8,702 nucleotides of DNA from Burkholderiales bacterium. Lineage in GTDB: Bacteria; Pseudomonadota; Gammaproteobacteria; Burkholderiales; JAEUMW01. The first letter of the stretch is position 1. The number at the start of each line of letters is the position of its first letter. Made by a program: the position numbers and the translations under genes. Location of the stretch: assembly GCA_016791285.1 (NCBI GenBank), contig JAEUMX010000339.1:1-8702 (forward strand), written 5' to 3'. The notes under the pieces are model-generated. The model saw only the letters and a list, made by a program, of their open reading frames with translations, did no database searches and was not told the origin of the DNA. Positions 1-5,758 of this stretch are shown here, piece after piece.

Positions 1-392
1 GCATGATGGCCGACATCAACGTGACACCCCTGGTGGACGTGATGCTGGTGCTGCTCACCGTGTTCATCGTCACCGCGCCCCTGCTCGTGAACGCGGTGTC
101 CGTGAAGCTCCCGCAAGCGAACGCGAGTGCCGCATCGAGCAATCTCAACAACGTGCGCATCAGCGTCACGGCAGCGGGCGTCGTCTATCTCGACGAGGCG
201 ACGATCGAACCGCCCGAGATCGCGGACACGCTGCGCAGACTGCGCTCGCAGGGTGAGGTCAGCGTCGAGATTCTCGCCGACGAGAAGGTGCCTTATGGTG
301 TTGTCGCGAAGGTGATGGCGCAGATTCAGAATGCCGGCGTCAGCAGGTTCGCGTTCGTGATGCTTCCGGAAACGAACCCGCAACGCCCGTGA
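1..392 (+). CDS. exbD: ExbD/TolR-family biopolymer transport protein (5' end cut by window)
   Basis: Inner-membrane subunit of a proton-driven ExbB-ExbD motor that energises TonB. The visible 129 residues open with MMADINVTPLVDVMLVLL, the family signature just before and within the single transmembrane helix (about residues 10-30 here). Asp12 sits where the essential membrane aspartate of ExbD/TolR lies. The periplasmic domain follows and ends in the usual region of a VPYG turn and an aromatic strand (VPYGVVAKVMAQIQNAGVSRF). Family members normally have some 10-20 cytoplasmic residues before MADINVTPLVDV, and the frame is open to base 1, so the true start probably lies upstream and the ATG at 3 is internal. 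The next gene, 7 bases on, is TonB, which favours ExbD over TolR. An exbB gene is expected just upstream but is outside the window. Confidence 0.93.
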   Translation, partial: MMADINVTPLVDVMLVLLTVFIVTAPLLVNAVSVKLPQANASAASSNLNNVRISVTAAGVVYLDEATIEPPEIADTLRRLRSQGEVSVEILADEKVPYGVVAKVMAQIQNAGVSRFAFVMLPETNPQRP

Positions 393-399
393 CCGAGCG

Positions 400-1221
400 A
401 TGAGCGCGGAAAGAATGGGCGCGCCGCCAAGGCTCATTCTGACGGCGTTCGCAATCTCGATCGCACTGCACGCGCTCGCCGTGTTTTTTCTGCCGCATTT
501 CCGCAGCCCTTCGTTCAAGCCTCCGCTGCGCATCGAAGTGGAGCTGGCAACCCCGCCGCCCGCCCCTGAACCGGAAACACCCGTCCCCGAAGAGCACGTC
601 GAACTGGCGCCGGCTTCCCAGCTGCCCCCGAGCAGCAGCCCAGCGCCGACACCCGAAAGGGCCTCCGCACACGTCCGCAGTGCGCCTCCTGCGCCGCCCG
701 CGAAGAAGACCCGTCCGTCGAACGAGGTCGCGCTGCCGGTGCTGGCGGCGAAAGAACCTGCATCGGAAAAGGACTACGTGGCGCCCGAGGTGCCCGCGGC
801 CAACTCACCCGACGAACTCCCCATGGGCACGCGACCCGGAACCGAGCCGTTCACCACACCGCCAGCGACGAGTCCGGACGGGCCCACCGCCGGCGCGGGT
901 ATGGGCGACGGTACCGGCGACGAAGACAGTCTCCTGCAGGGCTATCTGCGCCGGCTCCATGAGCGCGCCAACAGGCACAGAGACTATCCCGCGATGGCGC
1001 TGCGCCGGGGCTGGCAGGGGCGCGTGCGGGTGGCCGTGAGCTTCGCCGCCGGCGGTGCCGTCATCGGCGTCGGCCTCGATCGTTCGAGTGGTCACGAGGT
1101 GCTCGACGAGCAGGCGATCAAGATGGTCAGAAAGGCGGTATCGGAGCTTCCCATCGAAGCACGTCTTGCCCGACGACCGCTCACCGTGGTCGTGCCGGTC
1201 GAGTTCAAGCTTGCATCCTGA
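400..1221 (+). CDS. tonB: TonB-family energy transducer
   Basis: Periplasm-spanning protein that passes energy from ExbB/ExbD to TonB-dependent outer-membrane receptors, typically for iron chelates or cobalamin. The 273 residues show the classic order. A short cytoplasmic head comes first, then one transmembrane helix (about 11-31) carrying Ser20 and His24 spaced like the functional Ser/His pair of Escherichia coli TonB. A long Pro/Glu/Ala-rich linker follows (about 48-165). The C-terminal TonB domain (about 180-271) has the YP pair at 196-197, the G-x-V-x-V strand and an SSGHEVLD segment. The start at 400 lies 7 bases after exbD and has only a weak ribosome site; ATG 415, after GGAAAG, is an alternative that keeps the membrane helix. 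The cognate receptor is not in the window, so the substrate is unknown. Confidence 0.92.
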   Translation: MSAERMGAPPRLILTAFAISIALHALAVFFLPHFRSPSFKPPLRIEVELATPPPAPEPETPVPEEHVELAPASQLPPSSSPAPTPERASAHVRSAPPAPPAKKTRPSNEVALPVLAAKEPASEKDYVAPEVPAANSPDELPMGTRPGTEPFTTPPATSPDGPTAGAGMGDGTGDEDSLLQGYLRRLHERANRHRDYPAMALRRGWQGRVRVAVSFAAGGAVIGVGLDRSSGHEVLDEQAIKMVRKAVSELPIEARLARRPLTVVVPVEFKLAS

Positions 1222-1245
1222 GCCGCGGCATGTCGGGGCCGTCCG

Positions 1246-1279
1246 CCGACTCCGGAGCCGAGCGGGGAGCCGGTCCTTT
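1246..1279 (+). terminator. possible weak terminator hairpin after tonB
   Basis: The arms CCGACTCC (1246-1253) and GGAGCCGG (1266-1273) can pair over 8 positions with one mismatch around a 12-base loop, followed by the short pyrimidine run TCCTTT. It lies 25 bases past the tonB stop and just before the FNR box, where a terminator would be sensible. The mismatch and the lack of a true U-run keep confidence low. Confidence 0.25.
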
Positions 1280-1291
1280 GATCTGGATCAA
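1278..1291 (+). promoter_or_regulatory. FNR/ANR-type operator (perfect palindrome)
   Basis: TTGATCTGGATCAA matches the FNR consensus TTGAT-N4-ATCAA at all ten defined positions and is a perfect inverted repeat. Its centre (1284.5) is 31 bases upstream of the centre of a -10-like hexamer at 1313-1318. This is the geometry of a class II FNR-activated promoter, with the site centred near -41.5. FNR-type regulators are [4Fe-4S] proteins active without oxygen, so the operon starting at 1423 is probably induced when oxygen is low. The match is seen directly; activation is inferred. Confidence 0.8.
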
Positions 1292-1312
1292 CATTACTGC
1301 ACCGCACAATGC

Positions 1313-1318
1313 TAAACT
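1313..1318 (+). promoter_or_regulatory. -10-like hexamer of the putative FNR-dependent promoter
   Basis: TAAACT matches TATAAT at 4 of 6 positions. No good -35 is needed or seen, because the FNR box overlaps where it would be. Transcription would start near 1325, giving a leader of about 98 bases before the first gene. Confidence 0.45.
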
Positions 1319-1422
1319 GCGCTTGATTTTGCGCATCACCGCCTGCCTTCACCGGTAGCCCGCCAGCCGCACGCAAGCCGTCGCGGCCAGTCAGCCAGGG
1401 GGAAGTTTCCCAGGTATGCGAA

Positions 1423-1812
1423 ATGGCTACCGACAAACCTCGTTCACCCGACCCTGGCGCTCCGAGCGCAAGCGATCTGTGGCAGATCGTGTCCAGGTTT
1501 CTGCCCAGCCTGCGTCTCGCCCATCAGATTCCCGGACGCGTGCGCCTCAAGCTCGACGTCGTGGGTCTGCTCACCAGCAACCTGGGAAAGGACGATATCG
1601 AGCATCTGCAAAGCGCGCTCGGCGCGATGCGCGGGGTGCGCTCGATCCGCCTGAATCTGCCGGCGCGCTCGTGCGCGGTGGAATACGACAGCACGATCAT
1701 TCCGGATGCGGCCTGGGCCGATCTGCTGGCCCAGCGGGAGACGCCGGAAGCACAGACGCTGATCGACATCCTGCATGAAGGATACGAGGAGACCCTTCGT
1801 GAACAACTATGA
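1423..1812 (+). CDS. HMA-like domain protein without CxxC (FezC-like candidate)
   Basis: First gene of the FNR-linked operon, 129 residues. A Pro/Ser-rich head leads to an HMA-like ferredoxin fold at about 30-105, with GRVRLKLD at 38-45 where metal-binding HMA domains carry their CxxC loop, and GVRSIRLNLPARSCAVEY at 71-88. The only cysteine is Cys84, so classical two-cysteine metal binding is excluded. The same two blocks recur in the N-terminus of the P-type ATPase at the end of this operon: GRVRL is shared, and 11 of 20 positions are identical in the block 71-90 against ATPase 45-64. The two domains are therefore probably related and may interact or bind the same ligand. The start ATG follows CAGG at 8 bases; a stronger GGGGGAAG is farther upstream. 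No transmembrane helix is obvious. Its likeness to the HMA-containing proteins of ferrosome clusters is from memory and is inference. Confidence 0.75.
   Translation: MATDKPRSPDPGAPSASDLWQIVSRFLPSLRLAHQIPGRVRLKLDVVGLLTSNLGKDDIEHLQSALGAMRGVRSIRLNLPARSCAVEYDSTIIPDAAWADLLAQRETPEAQTLIDILHEGYEETLREQL
1786..1791 (+). promoter_or_regulatory. ribosome binding site deciding a GTG start at 1799
   Basis: GAGGAG lies 7 bases before GTG 1799. The in-frame ATG at 1775 has no comparable site, so the GTG is the better start for the ferritin-like gene. The site lies inside the end of the preceding gene, which suggests translational coupling. Confidence 0.65.
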
Positions 1813-2494
1813 CGAACCCATCCTCCGCAGCCGCGCCGTCGATACGAACGCGCCCTTCCCGGTCCTGCACCAAGCGCTGCGGATCGCCCTCTACGACGAA
1901 TACGCGGCGCGCAGCTTCCATGCGCGCATGGTGGAGGCTTTCGGGCCGCAGCCGCCCTTCGACACCATCGTGGCATCGCAGGAGCGGCGCATCGCGACGC
2001 TTTCCGCGCTGTGTCAGCGCTTTGGCGTGCCGCGCCCGCTCGATCCCTTCCCGCAGGAAACCGCGGTCGGACCGAGCTGGCTCGCCAACTGCCAGCGCGC
2101 CGTCGCGGGCGCGATACAGAGCGCCCGGCTCTACGAGAACCTGCTGACGTCGGTGGCCGAGCCGGAGGTCCGAGCGGCTTTCCTGAACCTGCAGGCGGCG
2201 GCTCTTCAGCAGTACCTGCCCCGGTTCCGTGAGGCCGTGCTGGACGCCATCGCCAAGGAACGCTACCACGCCGCCCACGGCATTCCGCCGCAGCAGGCAT
2301 ACGTGCACCACGGCGCCATCTCCGATTTTCTGGAGAAGGCGTTCGCCCAGCTTGGACCGCGGGCGGGTCCACTCGGCGTTCTGAGCCCCCTCCTGCGTCA
2401 GATGCATCCCGCCATGCTGGCCGGCATGGTCGCGGGTGGCACAGGGGTCTATCTGTGGAAGAACCGAGCCGGCCCAACCCAGAGGGAGAACTGA
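1799..2494 (+). CDS. ferritin-like protein with C-terminal membrane anchor
   Basis: Predicted four-helix ferritin-like protein, 231 residues from GTG 1799 (239 if ATG 1775 is used), overlapping the previous gene by 14 bases. Helix 1 carries ALRIALYDEYAARSF (26-40), helix 2 PFDTIVASQERRIATL (53-68) followed by a FGVPRPLDPF turn, helix 3 AIQSARLYENLL (105-116) and helix 4 an alanine/glutamine-rich stretch (123-147). This layout resembles DUF2202-type ferritin-like proteins. Carboxylates stand at helix-1 Asp33/Glu34, helix-2 Glu62 and helix-3 Glu113. The usual histidine of an ExxH motif is Arg65-adjacent sequence (ERRI), and helix 4 has QQY where acidic or histidine ligands are common, so the di-iron site may be altered. 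About residues 204-219 form a glycine-rich hydrophobic segment followed by basic residues, likely a tail anchor. A role in iron handling at a membrane is inferred. Confidence 0.7.
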   Translation: MNNYDEPILRSRAVDTNAPFPVLHQALRIALYDEYAARSFHARMVEAFGPQPPFDTIVASQERRIATLSALCQRFGVPRPLDPFPQETAVGPSWLANCQRAVAGAIQSARLYENLLTSVAEPEVRAAFLNLQAAALQQYLPRFREAVLDAIAKERYHAAHGIPPQQAYVHHGAISDFLEKAFAQLGPRAGPLGVLSPLLRQMHPAMLAGMVAGGTGVYLWKNRAGPTQREN

Positions 2495-2495
2495 T

Positions 2496-2795
2496 ATGTA
2501 TCCGCTCCTACCGTTTGCGGCAGGAATGTTGGCCGGCGCAGTCGTGCTGCGGCTGCTCAGGACCGACACGACCAAGGCCGGTCTGGCGAAGGCGCAGCGC
2601 GGCCTGCGTGACGCCACCGTGTCCGGCCTCGAAACCATCGAGAACGCATCCGCGCGCGCACGCGTGCGTCTCACCGCGCCCGCAGCGGCGGACGCCGGTG
2701 AGCAAGCCGCAGCCGTTGCGGTACCCGCAAAACCGCGCCGGGCGCGTGCGTCGCGCAAGCGCACCACCAAGCCGGCGGCAGAGGAGGCATCGTGA
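2496..2795 (+). CDS. small membrane protein with histone-H1-like basic tail
   Basis: Unrecognised 99-residue protein. ATG 2496 is chosen because GAGGGAG stands just before it (2482-2488) and the previous gene ends at 2494; the upstream in-frame ATG at 2436 would lie deep inside that gene. Residues about 4-20 (LLPFAAGMLAGAVVLRL) form one transmembrane helix. Residues 23-58 look like an amphipathic helix. The tail is Ala/Pro/Lys/Arg-rich (AKPRRARASRKRTTKP, 78-93), of the kind found in histone-H1-like proteins. With the N-terminal helix in a membrane, the tail would lie on one face of it and could bind a polyanion such as phosphate-rich material, nucleic acid or acidic protein; that is speculation. 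It lies between a ferritin-like gene and another small membrane protein gene in one operon. Confidence 0.7.
   Translation: MYPLLPFAAGMLAGAVVLRLLRTDTTKAGLAKAQRGLRDATVSGLETIENASARARVRLTAPAAADAGEQAAAVAVPAKPRRARASRKRTTKPAAEEAS
2781..2787 (+). promoter_or_regulatory. ribosome binding site for the GTG start at 2792
   Basis: GAGGAGG, close to a full anti-Shine-Dalgarno match, precedes GTG 2792 by 4 bases. The GTG overlaps the previous stop in the form GTGA, a typical translational-coupling junction. Confidence 0.6.
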
Positions 2796-3127
2796 ACTTT
2801 CGGCAAGACCCACAACTGCGGCCGGTGATGCCGCAGCTCATCAGCGGCGGCTTCGTCAAGGGCTTCGTCGCCGGCGGCTGCCTCACGGCCATTCCGGTGA
2901 CCGGGACGCCCTCGCAGGCCGATGCCAAGCGCATCCTGCGCCGCGCATTGCAGGGCGGTGCGGCGGTCGCTGCAGGTGAGCGCGCCGCCATGGCCTACCG
3001 CCAGGGCGACTACGGCGGAATGCTGGTTGCCACGGCAGCGGGCGCGGCCGGCGTGCTGCTCATCGAACGACTGCTGCGCGATTGCGCACCATGCAAACAG
3101 GAGAAGTCTCATGGGCAAGAAGCATAA
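2792..3127 (+). CDS. small glycine/alanine-rich membrane protein ending in a CAPC motif
   Basis: Unrecognised 111-residue protein starting at GTG 2792 behind a strong ribosome site and overlapping the previous gene by 4 bases. Two hydrophobic glycine-rich stretches (about 16-37, QLISGGFVKGFVAGGC, and about 74-91, YGGMLVATAAGAAGVLLI) look like transmembrane hairpin helices. A basic amphipathic helix, SQADAKRILRRAL, and an alanine-rich segment lie between them. The C-terminus carries Cys98-Ala-Pro-Cys101 followed by a charged tail with one histidine, so a metal or redox site beside the membrane is possible. Small hydrophobic proteins accompany the ATPase in known ferrosome clusters, but I cannot assign this one to a named family. 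It overlaps the next gene by 17 bases. Confidence 0.7.
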   Translation: MNFRQDPQLRPVMPQLISGGFVKGFVAGGCLTAIPVTGTPSQADAKRILRRALQGGAAVAAGERAAMAYRQGDYGGMLVATAAGAAGVLLIERLLRDCAPCKQEKSHGQEA

Positions 3128-3617
3128 GAAGCACGGCGGCCAGAACATGGGCTACGAGGCCGCCCCGCAGTACGGCATGCCGGCCTATGGCGCGCCGGCC
3201 CAGGCGGGCTACGGGGCAGGCGCCGGCGGTGGCTGGCAGCAGATGGGCGAGGACGCGTCGGGCATGGCAAGAAGCGCACCCGGCGCACCGCACGGCGCGA
3301 CACACCACGGCGCAATGCCCGGGGGCGCGCCCGCCGGCTACGGCTACGGCCCGGCCTATGGCGCCGGCATGATGGACTCCACCCTCCTGCAGGGCCTGCC
3401 GGCGTTCCTGCGCACGCGCCAGACCGAGCAGTTCCTCCTCGGCGCCATGGTCGGCGCGGCGGCCGCGTGGGTGCTCTCCGACGAGGAACTGCGCGGCAAA
3501 CTGGTGAAGGCCGGCATGAAGCTCTACACCAGCGTGGCCTCGGGCTTCGAAGAAATGAAAGAGCAGATGGCCGACATCAAGGCCGAAGTCGAAGCGGAGC
3601 GTCACGGAGACGCCTGA
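3111..3617 (+). CDS. membrane protein with Gly/Tyr/His/Met-rich low-complexity head
   Basis: Unrecognised 168-residue protein. ATG 3111 is preceded at 7 bases by AGGAG (3099-3103). The head MGKKHKKHGG is strongly basic and is followed to about residue 87 by a low-complexity stretch of Gly, Ala, Tyr, Pro, Met and His with repeated YG and AYGAP units; it is probably disordered. One transmembrane helix (about 107-123, FLLGAMVGAAAAWVL) is followed by a charged amphipathic helix (about 124-164) ending in Glu/Lys-rich heptad-like sequence. The TM-plus-charged-helix half resembles YtxH-type proteins. Histidines and methionines in the head could bind metal, and Gly/Tyr-rich sequence often self-associates, so a scaffold or surface role on an iron body is conceivable but unproven. 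Its stop TGA shares a base with the ATPase start (TGATG). Confidence 0.72.
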   Translation: MGKKHKKHGGQNMGYEAAPQYGMPAYGAPAQAGYGAGAGGGWQQMGEDASGMARSAPGAPHGATHHGAMPGGAPAGYGYGPAYGAGMMDSTLLQGLPAFLRTRQTEQFLLGAMVGAAAAWVLSDEELRGKLVKAGMKLYTSVASGFEEMKEQMADIKAEVEAERHGDA

Positions 3618-5707
3618 TGTCGGCCGCCTGGTTCGCCTCGCTCGAGCCGCTGCACCGGACGCGCGGGCGCGTGCGCCTGCGCTACCGCTGCCGCTCGGGG
3701 ACGACGCTCGACGCGTTGCGAATCACGCGGGGTGTGGAATCCATCTCCGGTGTACGGCGGGTGCAGGTGAACACTGCCGCGCGCTCGATGGCGGTGGAAT
3801 ACGAGACCGGCGAGACCGATGCCGACCGGGTCGAGCAGGCAATCCTCGCCCTGAAACCGCCGCCTGTGAGAACTACCCGGTCGGCAGACGACGAGTCCAC
3901 CGAGCTCGGCGCGGTTGCGGTGAGCGGTGCCACCCTGCTCGCGACGCAAAGTCTGCGGCCGGCGCTGCAGGGACCGGTCGCCTTTGGCACCGCCGTGCCC
4001 GTGCTCGGCCGTGCGATGGATGACTTCCTCAAACGCGGCATCACGTCCCACGTTCTGGAAGCGCTGGCGGTGGCGATTTCCATCAGCCGGCGCGATTACC
4101 TCGCCGCCAACGCAACGTCCTTCCTGCTGGCGCTGGGTCAGTATCTCGAGAATTCCATCGCGCATCGCTCCGACGAGATGCTGCGCAGTCTGCTCAAGCC
4201 GGCCAGCGGCCACGTGTGGATCGAGCGCGACGGCGTCGAGATGCGCGTGGATGCGGAGGAGCTCGCGGTCGGCGACACCGTGATCGCCGCCACCGGAACG
4301 GTGATCCCGGTGGATGGCACAGTGCTGGGTGGCGAGGCGCTGGTGAACGAGGCGACCATGACCGGCGAGAGCGTGCCGGTGCAGCGCCGCCGTCGCGACC
4401 GCGTGCTCTCCGGCACGGTGGTCGTGGAAGGACGCTTGCGCATCTATGCCGAACAGGTGGGGCGCAACGCCGCCGCGGCGCGCATCGCCGACTTCGTCGA
4501 ACAGTCGCTCGCCGCCAAGAGCGAAACACAGCTCGAAGCCGCGCGTCTGGCCGACCGCACGGTGCCGATGGTGCTGGGGCTGGCGGGTGCGACCTGGCTC
4601 CTCTCGAACGACTGGGCGCGCGTGGCCGCGGTGCTGCAGGCCGACTATTCCTGCGCCCTCAAGCTCGCCACGCCGGTCGCGTTCAAGGCAGCGATGTACC
4701 GCGGCGGCCAGGGCGGCATCCTGATCAAGGGCGCCAGCGCCCTGGAACGTCTGGCCGATGCCGACACCTTCGTGTTCGACAAGACCGGCACCCTCACCAG
4801 CGGCGAACTGCAGGTGACCGACGCGATCGCCTTCGGCGCCGGCTATACCCCGGAGGATCTGATCAACCTCGCCGCCTCGGTGGAGGAGCACTACTTCCAT
4901 CCGCTGGCGCTGGCAGTGGTCGAGGCCGCTCACCGGCTCGACCATCCGCACCACTTCGACCACAAGGAAGTGGAGTTCATCGTCGCGCATGGGGTGGCGA
5001 GCGTGGTCGATGGCCGCCGCATCGTGGTCGGATCGCGCCATTTCGTCGAAGACGACGAGCGCATCTCCACGGCCGCGCATGCGACAACGATCGAACGCCT
5101 GCACCACGAAGGCAAGACCCTGCTCTACATCGGCTACGGCGGGGAACTGCTGGGCGTGTTGGCGCTCAAGGACACGCTGCGCCCCAACAGCAAGGCGACC
5201 GTCGCGCGGCTGCGCGAGCTGGGCGCCAGGCGCATTCTGATGCTGACTGGCGACCACCCGGAACGCGCCGCCGCGATGGCGAAGGAACTCGGCCTGGACG
5301 CGTTCCACGCCGGCCTGCTGCCGCACGAGAAAGCCGGGATTGTCGCGGGCTTGGCGGCCAAGGGCGCACGCATCGCCTTCGTTGGCGACGGAGTGAACGA
5401 CGCTCCGGCGCTCACCGGCGCCCATGTCGGCATTTCCATGCACCACGGCGCGGACATCGCGCGGCTTGCCTCCGACATCGCGCTCCTTGAAGACGACATC
5501 GGCCGGGTGGCCGACGCGAAGGCCCTGGCGCTCGCCACGCAGGCGCTCATCGCCAGCAATTTCAAGCTCACCATGGGCCTCAACACCACCATCCTGTCGG
5601 CCGCCGCGCTCGGCATCGTGCCCCCGGTGACCGCCTCGATGCTCCACAACGGCAGCACGATCGCCATCCTGCTGCGCGCGCTGGCCGGCGCCGGGCTGCG
5701 CCACTGA
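3617..5707 (+). CDS. P1B-type heavy-metal ATPase with SCA transmembrane motif (FezB-like)
   Basis: Metal-transporting P-type ATPase, 696 residues, normal length. ATG 3617 is chosen because GGAG stands 7 bases upstream and it overlaps the preceding stop. The N-terminus (about 10-80) is HMA-like but has GRVRLR (17-22) in place of CxxC. Helices follow at about 95-178. Catalytic parts are all present: TGES (249-252, actuator), DKTGT with phosphorylated Asp388, the HP pair 428-429 typical of P1B enzymes, TGD (544-546) and GDGVNDAP (590-597). The metal-site helix reads DYSCALKLATP (343-353), with Ser-Cys-Ala where CPC, CPH or SPC mark copper, zinc or cobalt pumps. I associate SCA with the P1B-6 group, which includes FezB, the ferrosome ATPase. 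The C-terminal helix pair ends with HNGSTIAILLRAL. Transport of Fe2+ into a compartment is inferred; a plasma-membrane exporter of Fe, Mn or Zn is the alternative. Confidence 0.9.
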   Translation: MSAAWFASLEPLHRTRGRVRLRYRCRSGTTLDALRITRGVESISGVRRVQVNTAARSMAVEYETGETDADRVEQAILALKPPPVRTTRSADDESTELGAVAVSGATLLATQSLRPALQGPVAFGTAVPVLGRAMDDFLKRGITSHVLEALAVAISISRRDYLAANATSFLLALGQYLENSIAHRSDEMLRSLLKPASGHVWIERDGVEMRVDAEELAVGDTVIAATGTVIPVDGTVLGGEALVNEATMTGESVPVQRRRRDRVLSGTVVVEGRLRIYAEQVGRNAAAARIADFVEQSLAAKSETQLEAARLADRTVPMVLGLAGATWLLSNDWARVAAVLQADYSCALKLATPVAFKAAMYRGGQGGILIKGASALERLADADTFVFDKTGTLTSGELQVTDAIAFGAGYTPEDLINLAASVEEHYFHPLALAVVEAAHRLDHPHHFDHKEVEFIVAHGVASVVDGRRIVVGSRHFVEDDERISTAAHATTIERLHHEGKTLLYIGYGGELLGVLALKDTLRPNSKATVARLRELGARRILMLTGDHPERAAAMAKELGLDAFHAGLLPHEKAGIVAGLAAKGARIAFVGDGVNDAPALTGAHVGISMHHGADIARLASDIALLEDDIGRVADAKALALATQALIASNFKLTMGLNTTILSAAALGIVPPVTASMLHNGSTIAILLRALAGAGLRH

Positions 5708-5727
5708 CGCCAAAAAAATTTGAAGAC

Positions 5728-5749
5728 GAAACAGAACAATTCTTGTTTC
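5728..5749 (+). promoter_or_regulatory. AT-rich inverted repeat between the ATPase and feo blocks
   Basis: The 51-base gap after the ATPase is markedly AT-rich. Within it GAAACA-GAA and TTC-T-TGTTTC pair over 9 positions with one bulged T around a CAA loop. A perfect shorter repeat AACAA-TTC-TTGTT (5735-5747) is nested inside. No U-run follows on the + strand, so it is not a standard terminator. It could be an operator or an RNA-processing hairpin for the genes from 5759. It matches neither the FNR nor the Fur consensus. Confidence 0.4.
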
Positions 5750-5758
5750 ACGAAGTAA

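Noticed and set aside
1318..1335. Hairpin TGCGC-N8-GCGCA as a leader terminator or second FNR site
   Set aside because: The stem is only 5 base pairs with no U-run, it straddles the expected start of transcription, and the TTGAT/ATCA half sites are 6 rather than 4 bases apart.
1416..1778. Alternative + strand frame overlapping the HMA-like gene
   Set aside because: Its product is Arg/Ser/Ala-rich with no motif, while the 1423 frame has an HMA-like fold shared with the ATPase.
2436..2495. N-terminal extension of the basic-tailed protein to ATG 2436
   Set aside because: The extra 20 residues overlap the ferritin-like gene, and ATG 2496 has a strong ribosome site directly before the membrane helix.
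1697..3148. A 483-codon open frame on the - strand
   Set aside because: It is opposite the ferritin-like and small membrane protein genes, which have good ribosome sites and coupled junctions; the antisense product is compositionally a shadow.
3467..3616. N-terminal extension of the ATPase to ATG 3467
   Set aside because: The extra 50 residues are Arg/Gly-rich, lie entirely inside the previous gene in another frame, and ATG 3617 has a proper GGAG site and a TGATG junction.
5711..5750. Fur box or FNR box upstream of the FeoA-like gene
   Set aside because: The AT-rich palindromes do not follow the Fur 7-1-7 pattern or TTGAT-N4-ATCAA; calling either would be forced.
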